Below are positions 5,791-6,777 of a DNA stretch of 6,777 bases, piece by piece. Below the pieces are notes generated by a model. It had not been told where the DNA came from, did not search any database, and saw only the letters and a program-made list of their open reading frames with translations. The DNA lies in the NCBI GenBank assembly GCA_044225155.1, contig JBGAJB010000190.1:1-6777 (forward strand), read 5' to 3'. The position numbers were made by a program, and so were the translations under genes. Positions within the stretch are counted from its first letter, which is position 1; each line of letters opens with the position of its first letter. This DNA is from CAYMBL01 sp044225155 (GTDB lineage: Bacteria; Planctomycetota; Phycisphaerae; UBA1845; Fen-1342).

Positions 5791-6777
5791 GGGGCGTCGC
5801 CGCCGGCCGCGATTTTTTCCTTTGATAAGCCGTCGGCCGCCGGGGTCGCGGACCGCAGCTGATCCTCCGCGTGTTTGAGTTCGGCAGGCGTGGCGTCGAG
5901 CGCTTCGGCGACCGGACTCATTTTCTCGGGCCACAGCAGCGACGCGCCGATTGAGCCGCCGAGCACGGCGATCACGATTCCGAGCGTCACTTCGATCGGC
6001 ACATCGATGTGCATGGCTTCGTGCACGAGCATCTTTCCGCCGACGAAGATCAGCACCAGTGACAAGCCGCGCGTGAGATAGTGGAACAGGTGCACGAGCC
6101 CGGAGAGGGCGAAATACATCGAGCGCAAACCGAGGATGGCGAAAACGTTGGAGCTGAAGATCAGGAAGCGGTGACGGGTGATGCTGATGATGGCGGGAAT
6201 CGAGTCGACCGCGAAAACCACGTCCATAATGTTGATCACGACCAGCACGACAAAGAGCGGCGTGGCGCGGCGCAGATTTTCCACCCGCACAAAAAAACGC
6301 CCATCGACGTAGTTGGGCGTCATCGGAATCGCGGCCCGGCACATTCGCAGCACCGGGTTCCGCTCGGGATCGACATTCTGCTCCTTGGACAGCGCGAGCT
6401 TGAACCCCGTGTAGATCAGGAAGCCGCCGAAAATGTAGATCAGGAACGCGAAGCGCTCGATCAGCTCGACGCCGAGAAAGATGAACGCGCCGCGCATCAG
6501 CACGGCCCCGAGAATGCCCCAGAAGAGCACCTTGTGCTCGTACTCGCGCGGCACCTTGAAGTAATTGATCAACAGCAGGAACACAAACAGGTTGTCGATG
6601 CTGAGCGATAGCTCGATCAGGAAGCCCGTCAGGTACTGCTGCGCGGCTTTGGCCGGCGTGTAGTCCGGATGTTGCTGCGGCCAGGTGAAGTAGAGCAGCA
6701 GAGCGAACGCCAGTCCGAGGCTGATCCAGAAGGCGCTGCCCAGCAGGGCCTCGCGGAATTGAATGACGTGCGCCCGG
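5787..6777 (-). CDS. Second TerC/Alx family membrane protein, N-terminus cut by window edge
   Basis: A TerC-family protein of which 329 residues are visible. The frame continues to the right edge (…RAHVIQFREALLGSAFW…), so only about 30 residues with the first membrane segment should be missing. An internal GTG at 6584 is not the start, because upstream in-frame sequence includes the family motif IELSLSIDNLFVF. Other motifs are GAVLMRGAFIFLG (full-length here, unlike the paralogue at 1781), DVVFAVDSIPA and SNVFAILGLRSMYF. Codon 6233-6231 encodes Asn in INIMDVVFAVDS, where E. coli Alx and the neighbouring paralogue have Glu. The C-terminus carries a hydrophilic tail of about 48 residues after the last helix (starting WPEKMSPVAEAL), absent from the paralogue. 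Its TAA shares TTAA with the stop of the convergent 625-residue gene, leaving no room for a terminator. Predicted inner-membrane ion exporter; the substrate may differ because of the Glu-to-Asn change. Confidence 0.92.
   Translation of the reverse strand, partial: RAHVIQFREALLGSAFWISLGLAFALLLYFTWPQQHPDYTPAKAAQQYLTGFLIELSLSIDNLFVFLLLINYFKVPREYEHKVLFWGILGAVLMRGAFIFLGVELIERFAFLIYIFGGFLIYTGFKLALSKEQNVDPERNPVLRMCRAAIPMTPNYVDGRFFVRVENLRRATPLFVVLVVINIMDVVFAVDSIPAIISITRHRFLIFSSNVFAILGLRSMYFALSGLVHLFHYLTRGLSLVLIFVGGKMLVHEAMHIDVPIEVTLGIVIAVLGGSIGASLLWPEKMSPVAEALDATPAELKHAEDQLRSATPAADGLSKEKIAAGGDAP

Noticed and set aside
5728..6342. Open frames overlapping the second TerC gene on both strands
   Set aside because: They are out-of-frame shadows of the TerC coding sequence with Arg/Asp/His-rich products and no membrane segments.
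1..6777. CRISPR arrays, transposons, tRNA or rRNA genes, attachment sites
   Set aside because: No spaced direct repeats, transposase-like frames, tRNA cloverleaf patterns or rRNA core sequences were seen on either strand by eye.

Overview
The window is GC-rich bacterial DNA with tightly packed genes and no sign of mobile elements, tRNAs, rRNAs or CRISPR. Three things fit a planctomycete (Planctomycetota): the 120-residue STAS protein with an LSSAALG core, the small beta-rich N-terminal module on the secreted trypsin-like protease, and a large exported protein resembling DUF3352. This assignment is inference from protein style; no taxonomic marker is present.

Left third (minus strand, 177-1407): a three-gene partner-switching cassette reading STAS, then a SpoIIAB/RsbW-type ATP-binding kinase, then a second STAS protein. 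A TTGACA promoter lies upstream (1487-1515). The last two genes overlap by 7 bases. A strong hairpin with a T-tract at 73-110 lies beyond the cassette. A kinase with two different STAS antagonists is a signalling switch that normally controls a sigma factor or another output; neither the output protein nor a PP2C phosphatase is in the window.

Middle (plus strand, 1781-5790): three genes in one direction. The first is a TerC/Alx-family membrane protein (predicted metal, probably Mn2+, exporter). After a 143-base gap comes a secreted HtrA-type serine protease without a PDZ domain. Only 27 bases later comes a 625-residue exported protein of unknown function with a clear internal duplication. The protease and the exported protein probably form one transcription unit acting outside the cytoplasmic membrane.

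Right end (minus strand, 5787-6777): a second TerC/Alx paralogue, cut by the window edge at its N-terminus. Its stop codon overlaps that of the 625-residue gene inside a shared TTAA. The two TerC proteins differ at informative places: the first lacks three residues of a transmembrane helix, and the second has Asn where the family usually has a membrane-embedded Glu.

Four genes needed their starts moved inward from the longest open frame because a good ribosome binding site sits in front of an internal ATG or GTG. Nothing here is clearly a new defence or mobile system. The best leads are the internal duplication in the 625-residue protein, the two altered TerC proteins flanking the secreted pair, and the STAS-kinase-STAS cassette in which both STAS proteins lack the usual Asp before the phosphorylatable Ser.
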